A stretch of DNA of 64,000 nucleotides from Pseudomonas sp. SG20056. GTDB taxonomy: Bacteria; Pseudomonadota; Gammaproteobacteria; Pseudomonadales; Pseudomonadaceae. Positions 45,068-53,844 of the stretch are shown here, piece after piece. The stretch is taken from NCBI RefSeq assembly GCF_031764535.1, contig NZ_CP134499.1, forward strand, positions 3,596,001 through 3,660,000. Reading direction: 5' to 3'. A program made the position numbers and the translations under genes. Under the pieces are notes generated by a model that saw only the letters and a program-made list of their open reading frames with translations, did not search any database and was not told where the DNA came from. Position 1 is the first letter of the stretch; every line of letters starts with the position of its first letter.

Positions 45068-46618
45068 TTGATCACCGCCCCGCGACTTCACGCCCTGCGC
45101 CACTGGCCCCTGCCGACCTGCCTGCTGCTGACCGGTCTGTTGTTCTGGCTGCAACCAGCGCGCGAACTCAGCGCGGGGCTGATCAGCCTCACCTATCTCG
45201 CGCTGTGCCTGCACTACTGCTGGCCGCAGCGCCGTATTCCATCCGGCCAGGCCGGCGAACTGCTGATTGCCTACGCCAGCCAAGGCGGCCAGGCGCAGCA
45301 ACTGGCCGAGCGCAGCTGCGCGCAACTGCTCGCCAGCGGCACACCGGCACGTTGTATCGCCCTCAACCAACTGGACAGCACACGGCTGGCAACGCTTGAG
45401 CGTCTGCTTCTGGTCGTCAGCACCTACGGTGACGGTGAGGCACCCGATAACGCCGCACACTTTGAGCGTGCCCTGCATGCTCAACAACCGCTGCCGCAAC
45501 TGCACTTCGCCATCCTGGCCCTGGGTGACAGCAGCTACCCGCAGTTCTGCGCCTTCGGCCAACGCCTGCAGCAGCGCCTGCACGCGCTCAAGGCGCAGCC
45601 GCTGTTCGACCTGCTGTGCGTCGACAACCTAGATGCCGGTACCCTGCGCCACTGGCAGCAACAGCTTGGTCACCTCTGCGGCAACAGCGATTTTGTCGAC
45701 TGGCAGCCCGCGCACTATCGCCCCTGGCAACTGACGCAGCGCCACTGCCTCAACCCTGACAGCATTGGCGCCCCGATCTTCCAACTGCGCCTGAGCAGCA
45801 GCGAGGACGTCGAGTGGCGCGCCGGCGATATTGTCGAAGTCGGCCCACGGCATGCCCTGCAGCGCATCAATGCCTGCCTGCAGCAACTCGGCCTTGATCC
45901 GCAACAGCGCTTAGCGGATGGCCAACTGCTGAGCGATGCCCTGAGCCATCGCCACCTACCGACAAACCGGCCGGATGACGGCGACATCGCGCAGTGGCTT
46001 GCCACACTGACGCCCCTGCCACACCGCGAATATTCAATTGCCTCATGCCGCAGCAGTGGCAGCCTCGATCTACTGGTACGCCTGCAGCACCAGGCTGACG
46101 GCAGCCCTGGACTGGGCTCCGGCTGGCTGTGCCGGCATGCCGACATTGGCAGCCAGATCGACCTACGTATCCGCCGCAACCCCGGTTTTCATGGCCCGGA
46201 CTCCGCCATACCGCTGATTCTGCTCGGCAGCGGCAGCGGCCTCGCCGGCCTGCGCGCGCACCTGCAGGAGCGCGCAGCCAATCCACACTCACGCAACTGG
46301 CTGCTGTTTGGCGAACGCCACGCCGCCCACGACGCCCTGCTGATCGACGAGCTACGCGCCTGGCAACACAGCGGTCACCTCGCACGCCTCGACCTCACTT
46401 ATTCCCGCGACGGCAATCCGCAGCGCTATGTGCAGGATGCCCTGCGCGAGGCCGCCAGCACCTTGCACGCCTGGCTGGCCGACGGTGCCGCCATTTACCT
46501 GTGCGGTAGCCTCGACGGCATGGGCCGCGATGTCGACGCTTGCTTGCGCCAGTTGCTGGGTGATGAACCGTTGGAACAGCTCAGCCAGAGTGGTCGTTAT
46601 CGGCGTGATTTGTACTGA
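45068..46618 (+). CDS. Membrane-anchored flavodoxin/FAD reductase
   Basis: 516 residues. N-terminal membrane helices (about 15-53) precede a flavodoxin FMN domain (LLIAYASQGGQAQQLAERSC, VVSTYGDGEAPDNAAHF, LALGDSSYPQFCAFG), then a CysJ-like FAD domain (HREYSIASC) and an NADP domain (IPLILLGSGSGLAGLRAHLQ, IYLCGSLDGMG). It should pass electrons from NADPH to a membrane partner, here likely the PepSY protein. The start is TTG at 45068; no better start is seen upstream, so the N-terminus is somewhat uncertain. Confidence 0.85.
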   Translation: MITAPRLHALRHWPLPTCLLLTGLLFWLQPARELSAGLISLTYLALCLHYCWPQRRIPSGQAGELLIAYASQGGQAQQLAERSCAQLLASGTPARCIALNQLDSTRLATLERLLLVVSTYGDGEAPDNAAHFERALHAQQPLPQLHFAILALGDSSYPQFCAFGQRLQQRLHALKAQPLFDLLCVDNLDAGTLRHWQQQLGHLCGNSDFVDWQPAHYRPWQLTQRHCLNPDSIGAPIFQLRLSSSEDVEWRAGDIVEVGPRHALQRINACLQQLGLDPQQRLADGQLLSDALSHRHLPTNRPDDGDIAQWLATLTPLPHREYSIASCRSSGSLDLLVRLQHQADGSPGLGSGWLCRHADIGSQIDLRIRRNPGFHGPDSAIPLILLGSGSGLAGLRAHLQERAANPHSRNWLLFGERHAAHDALLIDELRAWQHSGHLARLDLTYSRDGNPQRYVQDALREAASTLHAWLADGAAIYLCGSLDGMGRDVDACLRQLLGDEPLEQLSQSGRYRRDLY

Positions 46619-46943
46619 CAGCAACCTGCTCGACTGGCATAGCCACACGCTCAAACCCAATGCAATCTGGTGAGCATCCCTACCCTGAGTTACAGGGCAA
46701 TTGCTTACACCGCGACTCATAGCCTTATGCCGATGCCAGCAGCGCAGGTAGCACTGCCCTGTAGAAGCAAGCCTTGGCCACGATGCGTTCGCCAGACCCA
46801 CCGCCAGCGTTTCAGCCTCCCGCGTAGCCTTTGAATAACCGCATAAAACAAAACCCCGGTCACTGCAGGCAGCGGCCGGGGTTTCGAGTGGGGGCTATGG
46901 CTGTCACCTGCCAGCAGACCTGGCGGTAACAGCACATGCAGGC
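46619..46943. other. Gap with convergent terminator
   Basis: About 325 nt between two converging transcription units. Only the terminator at 46848-46884 is recognised. No frame over 60 codons has family motifs. I see no RNA gene. Confidence 0.6.
46848..46884 (-). terminator. Intrinsic terminator of the TonB-receptor gene
   Basis: AAACCCCGG and CCGGGGTTT pair. On the minus strand, the stem is followed by TTTTGTTTT-type sequence. It is located 60 nt after the TonB-receptor stop. Confidence 0.85.
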
Positions 46944-49160
46944 TTAGAAGCTATAAGTAGCCGACAGCACTGCCGAACGGGCATCACCGTATTCGATAGC
47001 CGAAGAACGGGTATTGAGGCCAACGTTCTGGCGCACGCTCTGCACATAGTCCTTGTCGAACAGGTTGTTCATATTCAGCTGCAGGTCGAGTTCCTTGTTG
47101 ACCTTGTAGCCGAGCATGGCGTTGTGCACCCAGTAGGCATCCAGCTTGGCGTTATCGCTGGAGGTCACGTTGCGCTCGCTGGCGTAACGCGCGCCGTAGC
47201 CGACGCGCCAGCCGGCAGGCAGCTCGTAGGTGGTCCACAGGTTGAACGAGCGTGGCGGGGTGTTGCCCAGCGCCTGACCTTCACGGGCGATACCGGCAGC
47301 AGTGTCTGCGGCCTTGAGGGTTTCGCTGTCGAGGAAGGTGTAGTTGGCGTAGACGTTCCACTGATCGGTGATACGACCGGTCACACCAAACTCAACGCCC
47401 TGCACACGCTGTTCACCGGCCAGCTGGGTAGAGCCATCAACCATGGTTTCGCGTGCATTGGTCTTCTCCACGCGGAACACTGCGGCATCGAGCTGCAAGC
47501 GGCTGTTGAGCAGCTCCCACTTGGTGCCCAACTCCCAGGTTTCGTTCTCTTCTGGGTCCAGCTCGGCAGCAGCGGCGTTCAGCGCACCGGTGGATGCCAG
47601 CGCTTCGGCGGCCGGGTTGAAGGAGGTGCCGTAAGCCAGGTAAATGCGGCCATTCTCAGCCGGCTTGTACACCACCCCAGCGCGGCCGCTGAGTTCCTTG
47701 TCGCGCGAATCCAGGCGCGTGACGGTGCCCGCTGGCAGCGCTACGTTCTTCGAATCACCCTTGATCCAGTCATAACGCAGGCCCAGGCTCAGATCCCACT
47801 GCTCATTCAGGGCGATGGTGTCGAACACATAGATAGCTTCGTTTTCCAGCTGAGTAGAAGTCTCTGCAGTACGCGTTTTGTTGGTCGGGCCATCGTAATG
47901 ACCTGGCGGATTGCCCAGATCGTAGTCCTTGCCAGTGAAACTCAAACCATAGTTGTAGGTGTTGCGATCGTAATCTTCACGCGAAACCTCAACGCCAGTA
48001 ACCAGGGTGTGACCCAGGCCGAATGTGTCGAAATACGCAGTCAGGTTGGTCTGGTTGATCCACATTTCACTGGTCACATCACGGCCATAACCCTGAGGGC
48101 CTGCCGGGCGATAGCGACCTGCCGGGGCGACGGCCAGGTTGACGTGGGACGCAGAAATGACCGTGTCACGCTTGACCTGGCTGTAACGGCTGAGGTTCTG
48201 CAGGCGCAGGCTGTCACTGAAGTCGTGTTCGAATTTGACGGTGAAGGCATCCGTCTGGATCTCTTCCTTGTCGATGTTCTTCCAGCCGAAATAAGCATCG
48301 CGATCAACACCCGCCAGGCGCTTGCCATCGAAGGCGGGCACGCCGTAGTCCGGCATATTGTCGTCATTCTGGTGCAGATAGCTGAGGGTCAAACGCGTCG
48401 AGTCACTCAGACCCAGCAGCAGCGACGGCGCAATACCCCAGCGCTGACGGTCGATCTCATCGCGCCCCGGCACATCGTTCTCGTGCGCCATCAGGTTAAG
48501 GCGCACTGCACTGCCGGTGCCCACGCCTTCCAGGGTCTGGTTGGAGTCCAGGGTCAGGCGGTGGTAGTTGTCAGTGCCCAGGCTGGCGCCGATCTCGGTG
48601 AAATCACGCTGGAGTGGCTGTTTGCTGACCTGGTTGATGCTGCCGCCCGTGGTGCCGGAGCCACCGAATACCGAGTTAGGTCCTTTGATGACTTCGACAG
48701 CTTCGATATTGAAGGTGTCGGTACGGTTGTTCTGCGAGCTGTCACGCAGGCCGTCGATCTGCATATTGGCGTTGGCGCTGAAACCACGGATGTTGATGCT
48801 GTCGCCCGAGCCGCCACCGCCTTCGCCGGCGTTGAAGGTGATGCCGGATACGTTGGCCAGCACTTCTTTCATGCTCAGGGCTTTCTGCTCTTTGAGCAGC
48901 GCCTGCGGCACCACGGTGATGGTTTGCGGGGTATCGAGCAGTGGCACAGCGTACTTGGCCGAGGACGAGGTCTCGGTCTTGTAGTCTTCAGCCTGCTGGC
49001 CCTTGACCGTTACGCTGCCCAGCTCAACCGGCGTCCTTGCCTTTTGCGGCGCTTGTTCAGCGGCCACACCAGCGCCCGCCCAGGACGCGATTACCAGACC
49101 AATGGCCGAAGCCAGAAGACGACGCTGCGGCAGGTTGCCGGCTTTTTTGCCCATACCCAT
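46944..49160 (-). CDS. TonB-dependent siderophore receptor (Fiu-like)
   Basis: 738 residues. A signal peptide (NLPQRRLLASAIGLVIAS) is followed by VELGSVTVKGQQ, the TonB-box region; plug (about 60-180) with LLDTPQTITVVPQALLKEQ, NIRGFSANANMQIDGLRD and VIKGPNSVFGG; and a 22-strand barrel ending with a Phe (VLSATYSF). It resembles Fiu/PiuA catecholate-siderophore receptors. The ATG at 49160 lies 9 nt after a GGGGGTGG box; GTG three codons earlier is also possible. It shares its signal peptide and promoter with piuA. Confidence 0.94.
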   Translation of the reverse strand: MGMGKKAGNLPQRRLLASAIGLVIASWAGAGVAAEQAPQKARTPVELGSVTVKGQQAEDYKTETSSSAKYAVPLLDTPQTITVVPQALLKEQKALSMKEVLANVSGITFNAGEGGGGSGDSINIRGFSANANMQIDGLRDSSQNNRTDTFNIEAVEVIKGPNSVFGGSGTTGGSINQVSKQPLQRDFTEIGASLGTDNYHRLTLDSNQTLEGVGTGSAVRLNLMAHENDVPGRDEIDRQRWGIAPSLLLGLSDSTRLTLSYLHQNDDNMPDYGVPAFDGKRLAGVDRDAYFGWKNIDKEEIQTDAFTVKFEHDFSDSLRLQNLSRYSQVKRDTVISASHVNLAVAPAGRYRPAGPQGYGRDVTSEMWINQTNLTAYFDTFGLGHTLVTGVEVSREDYDRNTYNYGLSFTGKDYDLGNPPGHYDGPTNKTRTAETSTQLENEAIYVFDTIALNEQWDLSLGLRYDWIKGDSKNVALPAGTVTRLDSRDKELSGRAGVVYKPAENGRIYLAYGTSFNPAAEALASTGALNAAAAELDPEENETWELGTKWELLNSRLQLDAAVFRVEKTNARETMVDGSTQLAGEQRVQGVEFGVTGRITDQWNVYANYTFLDSETLKAADTAAGIAREGQALGNTPPRSFNLWTTYELPAGWRVGYGARYASERNVTSSDNAKLDAYWVHNAMLGYKVNKELDLQLNMNNLFDKDYVQSVRQNVGLNTRSSAIEYGDARSAVLSATYSF

Positions 49161-49191
49161 GAGAACCACCCCCAGATCAAAACGAGGCGTG

Positions 49192-49219
49192 ATTCTATTT
49201 GATAATCAATATCAATCAA
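49192..49219 (-). promoter_or_regulatory. Promoter and Fur box of the TonB-receptor gene
   Basis: On the minus strand, -35 TTGATT and -10 TAGAAT have 16 nt between. The Fur box TGATATTGATTATCA (49200-49214) overlaps the spacer and differs from TGATAAT-N-ATTATCA at one position. This arrangement predicts repression by Fe-Fur. Confidence 0.8.
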
Positions 49220-49254
49220 TAGCGGTTTACACTTTTATTCGTGTTTAGTTCCGC

Positions 49255-50373
49255 TCAGCCTAGGATTTTATCCAGCAGACAATGGTCACCAATGCTGGCC
49301 AGGTCACGACAGCCAGTCAGCGCCATGGCCACTTCCAGCTCAGCTCGCAGCAATTGCACCACATGCGCCACCCCACTCGCCCCGGCAGTGGCTAGGCCAT
49401 AGACATAAGGCCGCCCGACCAATACAGCATCGGCGCCCAGAGCCAGGGCCTTGAACACATCCGTACCACGCCGGATACCGCCATCGAGCAGCAGTGGCAC
49501 TCGCCCCTGTACCGCGGCGGCGATTTCCGTCAGCACCTCGATGGTCGCCGGCTGGCCGTCCAGCGTTCGCCCGCCATGGTTGGAGACAATGATGCCATCG
49601 ACGCCTTCGGCCACCGCGCACTGCGCATCCTCGGCAGTCATCACGCCCTTGAGCAGGATCGGCAGACGCGTCAACGAACGCAGCCAGTGCACATCGGCCC
49701 AACCAGGCGCTGCTGCCAATAACGCACCGCCAAGTAGCAGACCACCGCTTGGCGGAGCACTCTCATGCAACGGCTGCATGCCACGCAGATTGACCGCCTC
49801 AATGCCCTCAGGCAGAGAAAAGCCCGCGCGCTGTTCACGGTTGCGCATGCCATTCACCGGTGCATCCACCGTCAACACCAGCGCCTGATAACCCGCCGCT
49901 TCGGCGCGCCTGACTAACGCTTCGGTAAAGGTTCGATCCGGCTGGATATACAGCTGAAACCACAGCGGGCTATGCGCCTGCTCGGCCACGGCTTCGAGGG
50001 ACACGCTGGCCTGGGTGCTCAGCACCATGCCCGCCTGCACGGCCGACGCAGCCAGCACCGTAGCAAGCTCACCCTCGACATGCGCCAACTGCTGATACGC
50101 CACCGGAGCGAGGAAAATCGGGTGCGCAAAGGCCTGACCAAACAGCTGCAGATGGGTGTTGCCGCCGCTGAGATCGGCCAACACCCGCGTGCGCAGACGA
50201 ATGCGTTGAAACGCCGCCTGATTCTCCGCCAGGGTCAATTCATCAGCCGCACCACCGGCGATATAGGCCCAGGCCTGGTCACTCATGCGCTCGCGGGCGA
50301 GGGGCTCATAGTCCGCCACGGCAGCGACGCTCGGCGGGATCTGCGTCAGTTTCGGCAGCGGCATATCAGTCAT
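49255..50373 (-). CDS. FMN-dependent alpha-hydroxy-acid oxidase
   Basis: 372 residues of the lactate oxidase/glycolate oxidase TIM-barrel family. The FMN and substrate motifs are [14 protein letters not shown] (Lys), [13 protein letters not shown] (catalytic His and Arg) and [20 protein letters not shown]. The barrel is complete. It would oxidise an alpha-hydroxy acid such as lactate to the keto acid. It overlaps piuC by 4 nt (ATGA) and is thus co-translated in an iron-uptake operon, not a lactate operon. A GTG four codons upstream is rejected since the ATG overlaps the piuC stop. Confidence 0.9.
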   Translation of the reverse strand: MTDMPLPKLTQIPPSVAAVADYEPLARERMSDQAWAYIAGGAADELTLAENQAAFQRIRLRTRVLADLSGGNTHLQLFGQAFAHPIFLAPVAYQQLAHVEGELATVLAASAVQAGMVLSTQASVSLEAVAEQAHSPLWFQLYIQPDRTFTEALVRRAEAAGYQALVLTVDAPVNGMRNREQRAGFSLPEGIEAVNLRGMQPLHESAPPSGGLLLGGALLAAAPGWADVHWLRSLTRLPILLKGVMTAEDAQCAVAEGVDGIIVSNHGGRTLDGQPATIEVLTEIAAAVQGRVPLLLDGGIRRGTDVFKALALGADAVLVGRPYVYGLATAGASGVAHVVQLLRAELEVAMALTGCRDLASIGDHCLLDKILG

Positions 50374-51050
50374 GTGTTGGCCCACTGGCGCAGCAGGTTG
50401 TGATAAACCCCGGTCAAACGCGCCAGCTCGGCACTCTCCGGCACTTCAAGGGTCAACGCTTGCACTGCCCGATCCAGCTCAAGCAACAGGCTGCGCTGGG
50501 TGTCATCGCGCACCAGGCTCTGAATCCAGAAGAACGCCGCATAGCGCGTACCACGGGTTACCGGGTTGACGCGGTGCAGGCTGCTGCCGGGATACAGCAC
50601 CAGATGCCCAGCCGACAACTTGACGCTGTGGCTGCCGTAGCTGTCCTCGACCACCAACTCACCGCCCTCGTACTCATCCGGATCACTGAAAAACAGCGTG
50701 GCCGATAGGTCACTGCGCACTCGATGCGGCGTGCCCGGCACACTGAAAATCGCATTGTCGATGTGGTTGCCATAGGTGCCACCACCGGTATAGCGGTTAA
50801 AGCGTGGTGGCAACACTTTCAGCGGCAAAGCAGCCGAGACAAACTGCGGATGGTTGCCCAGGCGCTGCACAATAAAATCGCCAATCTGTACCGCCAAAGG
50901 GTCATCCTGGGCCAATTGCTGATTAGCCTTGGCCTTGACCGCCTGATGGCCCGCTGTCAGCCGACCATCCTGCCAACTGGCCTGCTCAAAGGCCTGACGG
51001 CACTCACGCACCTGCTCGGGCGTCAGCACATCGGCAATGCTCAACATCAT
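50370..51050 (-). CDS. piuC: PKHD-type Fe(II)/2-oxoglutarate hydroxylase PiuC
   Basis: 226 residues of the PiuC/YbiX family. The iron-ligand motif is [10 protein letters not shown] (His-x-Asp), and the distal His is in [13 protein letters not shown]. An Arg in [13 protein letters not shown] binds 2-oxoglutarate. It acts next to siderophore receptors. The start is ATG at 51050 with GAGGAG upstream. A Fur-box-like site lies 48 nt before. Confidence 0.95.
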   Translation of the reverse strand: MMLSIADVLTPEQVRECRQAFEQASWQDGRLTAGHQAVKAKANQQLAQDDPLAVQIGDFIVQRLGNHPQFVSAALPLKVLPPRFNRYTGGGTYGNHIDNAIFSVPGTPHRVRSDLSATLFFSDPDEYEGGELVVEDSYGSHSVKLSAGHLVLYPGSSLHRVNPVTRGTRYAAFFWIQSLVRDDTQRSLLLELDRAVQALTLEVPESAELARLTGVYHNLLRQWANT

Positions 51051-51097
51051 GATTTGCTCTCCTCACCGGTCGCCCTGAGCGCCCGCAACCATCAGCT

Positions 51098-51116
51098 GCA
51101 AATGATTCTAAATAGC
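51098..51116 (-). promoter_or_regulatory. Fur-box-like site and -10 of piuC
   Basis: On the minus strand GCTATTTAGAATCATTTGC matches 13 of 19 bases of the Fur consensus. TAGAAT within it (51105-51110) also fits a -10 hexamer. No good -35 is seen. Confidence 0.5.
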
Positions 51117-51210
51117 TGAGGCGCACTATGACAGCGCCGCACGCCGGGACCGTTGATCCAGCCCAATAAATTGAGCCGATGCCATTGGCCTACCGGCTGG
51201 GACACAGCAT

Positions 51211-51250
51211 AAAAAACGCCCCGGATACCAAGGCATCCGGGGCGCGTTTT
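51211..51250 (-). terminator. Intrinsic terminator of piuA
   Basis: CGCCCCGGAT and ATCCGGGGCG pair around a short loop. On the minus strand, GTTTTTTATGC follows. It lies 15 nt after the piuA stop. Confidence 0.85.
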
Positions 51251-51264
51251 ACGGCCTGAGCAAC

Positions 51265-53562
51265 TTAGAAGCGGAAGTCGGTGCTCAGGGTCAAGGTACG
51301 TGGATCACCGAGCATGGCGCGACGACCATTCCAGTTGGTGGAAACGGCGTATTCCTCATCGGTCAGATTATCCAGATTGACCCGCACATCCAGGTTTGGA
51401 TTGACCGCGTAGGACGCCATCGCATTGAAGGTGGTATAGCTCGGCAGCTTGCCCACTGCGCCGTTGGGGATAATGCGTTCAGCATCGTCCGGACGGCCCA
51501 GATAGGACGAACCCACATGCTTGGCACCCGCCCCAATGGTCACGCCAACCGGCAGACGGTAGGTGGTCCACAGGCTACCCGACACACGCGGAGTAAAGGC
51601 CAGCTCATCGCCACTGGTACGCACCACCGTGCCGTAGTCACCAGCGTTGGCACGCTTGCGCACGTCGTCCAGGTAGGCGCTGTGCTTGCGCTCGCTGTCC
51701 ATAAAGACGATGCCGGCAAACACATTCCAGTCGTCAGTAATCTTGCCTGTGGCACTTAGCTCCAGGCCTTTGACGATCTGCTTGCCGTAACCCTTGAGGG
51801 TGGCTGGCGCAGGCTGGCCGACATCACGCCCGGTAATCGGCACGTCCTTTTTCACGGTGTAGAACAGCGCAGCAGCCGTCGAGAGGCGCTTGTCGAAGAA
51901 GTCCCATTTGGTACCCAGCTCGTAGCTGTCGGCCTTGACCGGACCGGCGCCATCTACCAGCCCTGGCATGGCCTGACCCGCGACGCGGGAAATGTCAGCG
52001 TTCGACAGGAAAGAACCTGCTGGCTGCACCGAGCGGCCATAAGCGGCGTAGATGCTGCCGTACTCTACCGGCTTGTACACCAGGCCCAGCTTGCCGGCCA
52101 CGGTGAACTCGGTGTCATCGTAGCCATCCGGGCCTACAGGTGCGCCGGCAACGGTCTTGCTGCTGATATCGACCTGGTAGTTCTCCAGGCGCAGGCCGCC
52201 GGTGACTTGCCACTGTTTGTTCAGCTCGATGGTGTCGTACAGGTACAGAGCCACCGTATCGACTGTCACCTCATTGCGCTCGGCAGCACGCTCGGCGGCC
52301 GGTCCCGCACGGTTGTAATCCGGATCAAAGATATTCGCATTGCCCGGATTGATCGCAGCGTAGGTCGCGCCTTCGGATTTCTCACGAGTCAGCTCCAGAC
52401 CAGTCGCCAGGTTGTGCTGCAGGCTACCAGTAGCGAACTGCGCAGACAGGTTGGTCTGGTTGGACAGGCTGGTGTTGACCCGATCATAGAACTGCGTATC
52501 GGTACGCAGCTGATCACCGCCCAGGAACTGGAATGGCACGGTGTAACGCGCATCACGGTCAACCCGCGCCCAGCGAGTCTGGTTGCTCAAGGTCAGGCCA
52601 GTGGACAAATCGTGCTCAAGACGCGCCAGGAAGGCATCGCTGGTGGTGTCGTCATAATCGGATTTGAGGCCATAGAACTTGTCGCGATCCACCGACGACA
52701 GAGACGGATCATAGACAGCCTTGAGCCCCTTGACCGAGGAACCGGACACGCCCCAGTCCGGACGATCGTTCATCTGCACATGCTCATAGGCGAAGATCGC
52801 CCGAGTATCTGTGCCCAGGCCAAAAGCCACCGACGGCGCGATGCCCCAGCTGTTGTTCTCCGCGTGCTCGCGGCCGGCCACGCCGCTGTCTTCCAGCAGC
52901 AGGTTGAGGCGCGCGGCGGTGCTGTCGTTGATCACCTGGTTGGTATCCAGGGTCATGCGCTTGCGCGCTTCGGAGTCGTACTGGTCGAAGGCATAGCTGA
53001 TGCCGCCGCCAATAAACTCTTCCAGGGTCGGGGTCTTGGTCACCAGGTTGATATAACCGCCGGCACCGCCACGGCCGTTATCGGCGGCAGGGCCCTTGGC
53101 CACTTCAACCGACTCGACGTTGAACACGTCGCGGGTGTAACTGCCGTTGTCGCGCGCACCGTCGATAAAGATGCTGCCGCTGGTGTCGAAACCACGCAGG
53201 CTGAAATTGTTGGTGCCGCTGGCAAAGCCGTTTTCCCCGGCATTGAAGCTAATACCTGGCGTGTTGCTCAGCACGTCCGTCAGGTTGCGTGCGCCCTGCT
53301 CCTTGAACAGCGCTTCCGGGATCACGCTGAAGGTTTGCGGCGTATCCAACAGTGGCGCGGTCTGCTTCGGCGAGGAGGCCTTGTCGACCTTATAGCCGGC
53401 ATCCTGCTGGCCTTTGACCGTAACGCTGCCCAGCTCGACCGGCGTCTTCTCGGCTTCGGCGGCAATGCTGTGGCTGGCGCACGAAGCAATGGCAAAGCCA
53501 ATGGCACTGGCCAACAGGCGGCGTTGAGGGAGATTTCTGCGCTTTTTATCGTAGTTGTTCAT
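51265..53562 (-). CDS. piuA: TonB-dependent receptor PiuA
   Basis: 765 residues. A signal peptide NLPQRRLLASAIGFAIAS is followed by VELGSVTVKGQQ near the TonB box. The plug has LLDTPQTFSVIPEALFKEQG and SLRGFDTSGSIFIDGARDN, then the barrel ending in LTLSTDFRF (terminal Phe). It is adjacent to piuC as in P. aeruginosa piuA, whose receptor takes up catecholate siderophores and siderophore antibiotics. It is upstream of speC on the other side. Its promoter matches that of the other receptor. Confidence 0.94.
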   Translation of the reverse strand: MNNYDKKRRNLPQRRLLASAIGFAIASCASHSIAAEAEKTPVELGSVTVKGQQDAGYKVDKASSPKQTAPLLDTPQTFSVIPEALFKEQGARNLTDVLSNTPGISFNAGENGFASGTNNFSLRGFDTSGSIFIDGARDNGSYTRDVFNVESVEVAKGPAADNGRGGAGGYINLVTKTPTLEEFIGGGISYAFDQYDSEARKRMTLDTNQVINDSTAARLNLLLEDSGVAGREHAENNSWGIAPSVAFGLGTDTRAIFAYEHVQMNDRPDWGVSGSSVKGLKAVYDPSLSSVDRDKFYGLKSDYDDTTSDAFLARLEHDLSTGLTLSNQTRWARVDRDARYTVPFQFLGGDQLRTDTQFYDRVNTSLSNQTNLSAQFATGSLQHNLATGLELTREKSEGATYAAINPGNANIFDPDYNRAGPAAERAAERNEVTVDTVALYLYDTIELNKQWQVTGGLRLENYQVDISSKTVAGAPVGPDGYDDTEFTVAGKLGLVYKPVEYGSIYAAYGRSVQPAGSFLSNADISRVAGQAMPGLVDGAGPVKADSYELGTKWDFFDKRLSTAAALFYTVKKDVPITGRDVGQPAPATLKGYGKQIVKGLELSATGKITDDWNVFAGIVFMDSERKHSAYLDDVRKRANAGDYGTVVRTSGDELAFTPRVSGSLWTTYRLPVGVTIGAGAKHVGSSYLGRPDDAERIIPNGAVGKLPSYTTFNAMASYAVNPNLDVRVNLDNLTDEEYAVSTNWNGRRAMLGDPRTLTLSTDFRF

Positions 53563-53592
53563 GAGAATCGCTCAGGCTTAAAAACTGACGCG

Positions 53593-53620
53593 ATTCTAAT
53601 TAGTAAGCACTCTCAATCAA
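53593..53620 (-). promoter_or_regulatory. Promoter with weak Fur box of piuA
   Basis: On the minus strand, -35 TTGATT and -10 TAGAAT are 16 nt apart, identical to the other receptor's promoter. The overlapping TGAGAGTGCTTACTA (53601-53615) matches about 9 of 14 specified positions of the Fur core, so it is a weaker site. Confidence 0.65.
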
Positions 53621-53792
53621 TCTTTACATCTCGTTTACAGAAACTCCTTTGTAACAAAATTGTCAGCCTGCCCCGCCGAGCAGAGGTCGAGCTAGCGCAA
53701 GCGGAACGACGCAAAGGCTCTAGCGCAAGTAATAGCAACTGAAGCCGGCGTATTGGCTGGCATCTAAGGCGCGGGAAAAATGTTGCGGGCAC

Positions 53793-53824
53793 AAAAAAGG
53801 CACGGGATCAGCCCGTGCCTTTTT
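53793..53824 (-). terminator. Intrinsic terminator of speC
   Basis: AAAAAAGGCACGGG and CCCGTGCCTTTT flank ATCAG. On the minus strand, the stem is followed by TTTTTTGTG. It ends about 20 nt past the speC stop. Confidence 0.85.
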
Positions 53825-53844
53825 GCCCAGCGCGAGGCCGACCG

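Noticed and set aside
47124..49202. A very long open frame on the plus strand, antisense to the TonB receptor
   Set aside because: It has no motifs and composition typical of antisense frames in high-GC genes, while the minus-strand frame has the full receptor pattern. Similar long antisense frames lie over hemL (31035-33071), the sensor kinase (28219-29886) and amn (21071-22288).
49255..50373. Assignment as L-lactate dehydrogenase lldD
   Set aside because: The family is right, but it lies inside an iron operon with no lactate permease or regulator, so the substrate name is withheld.
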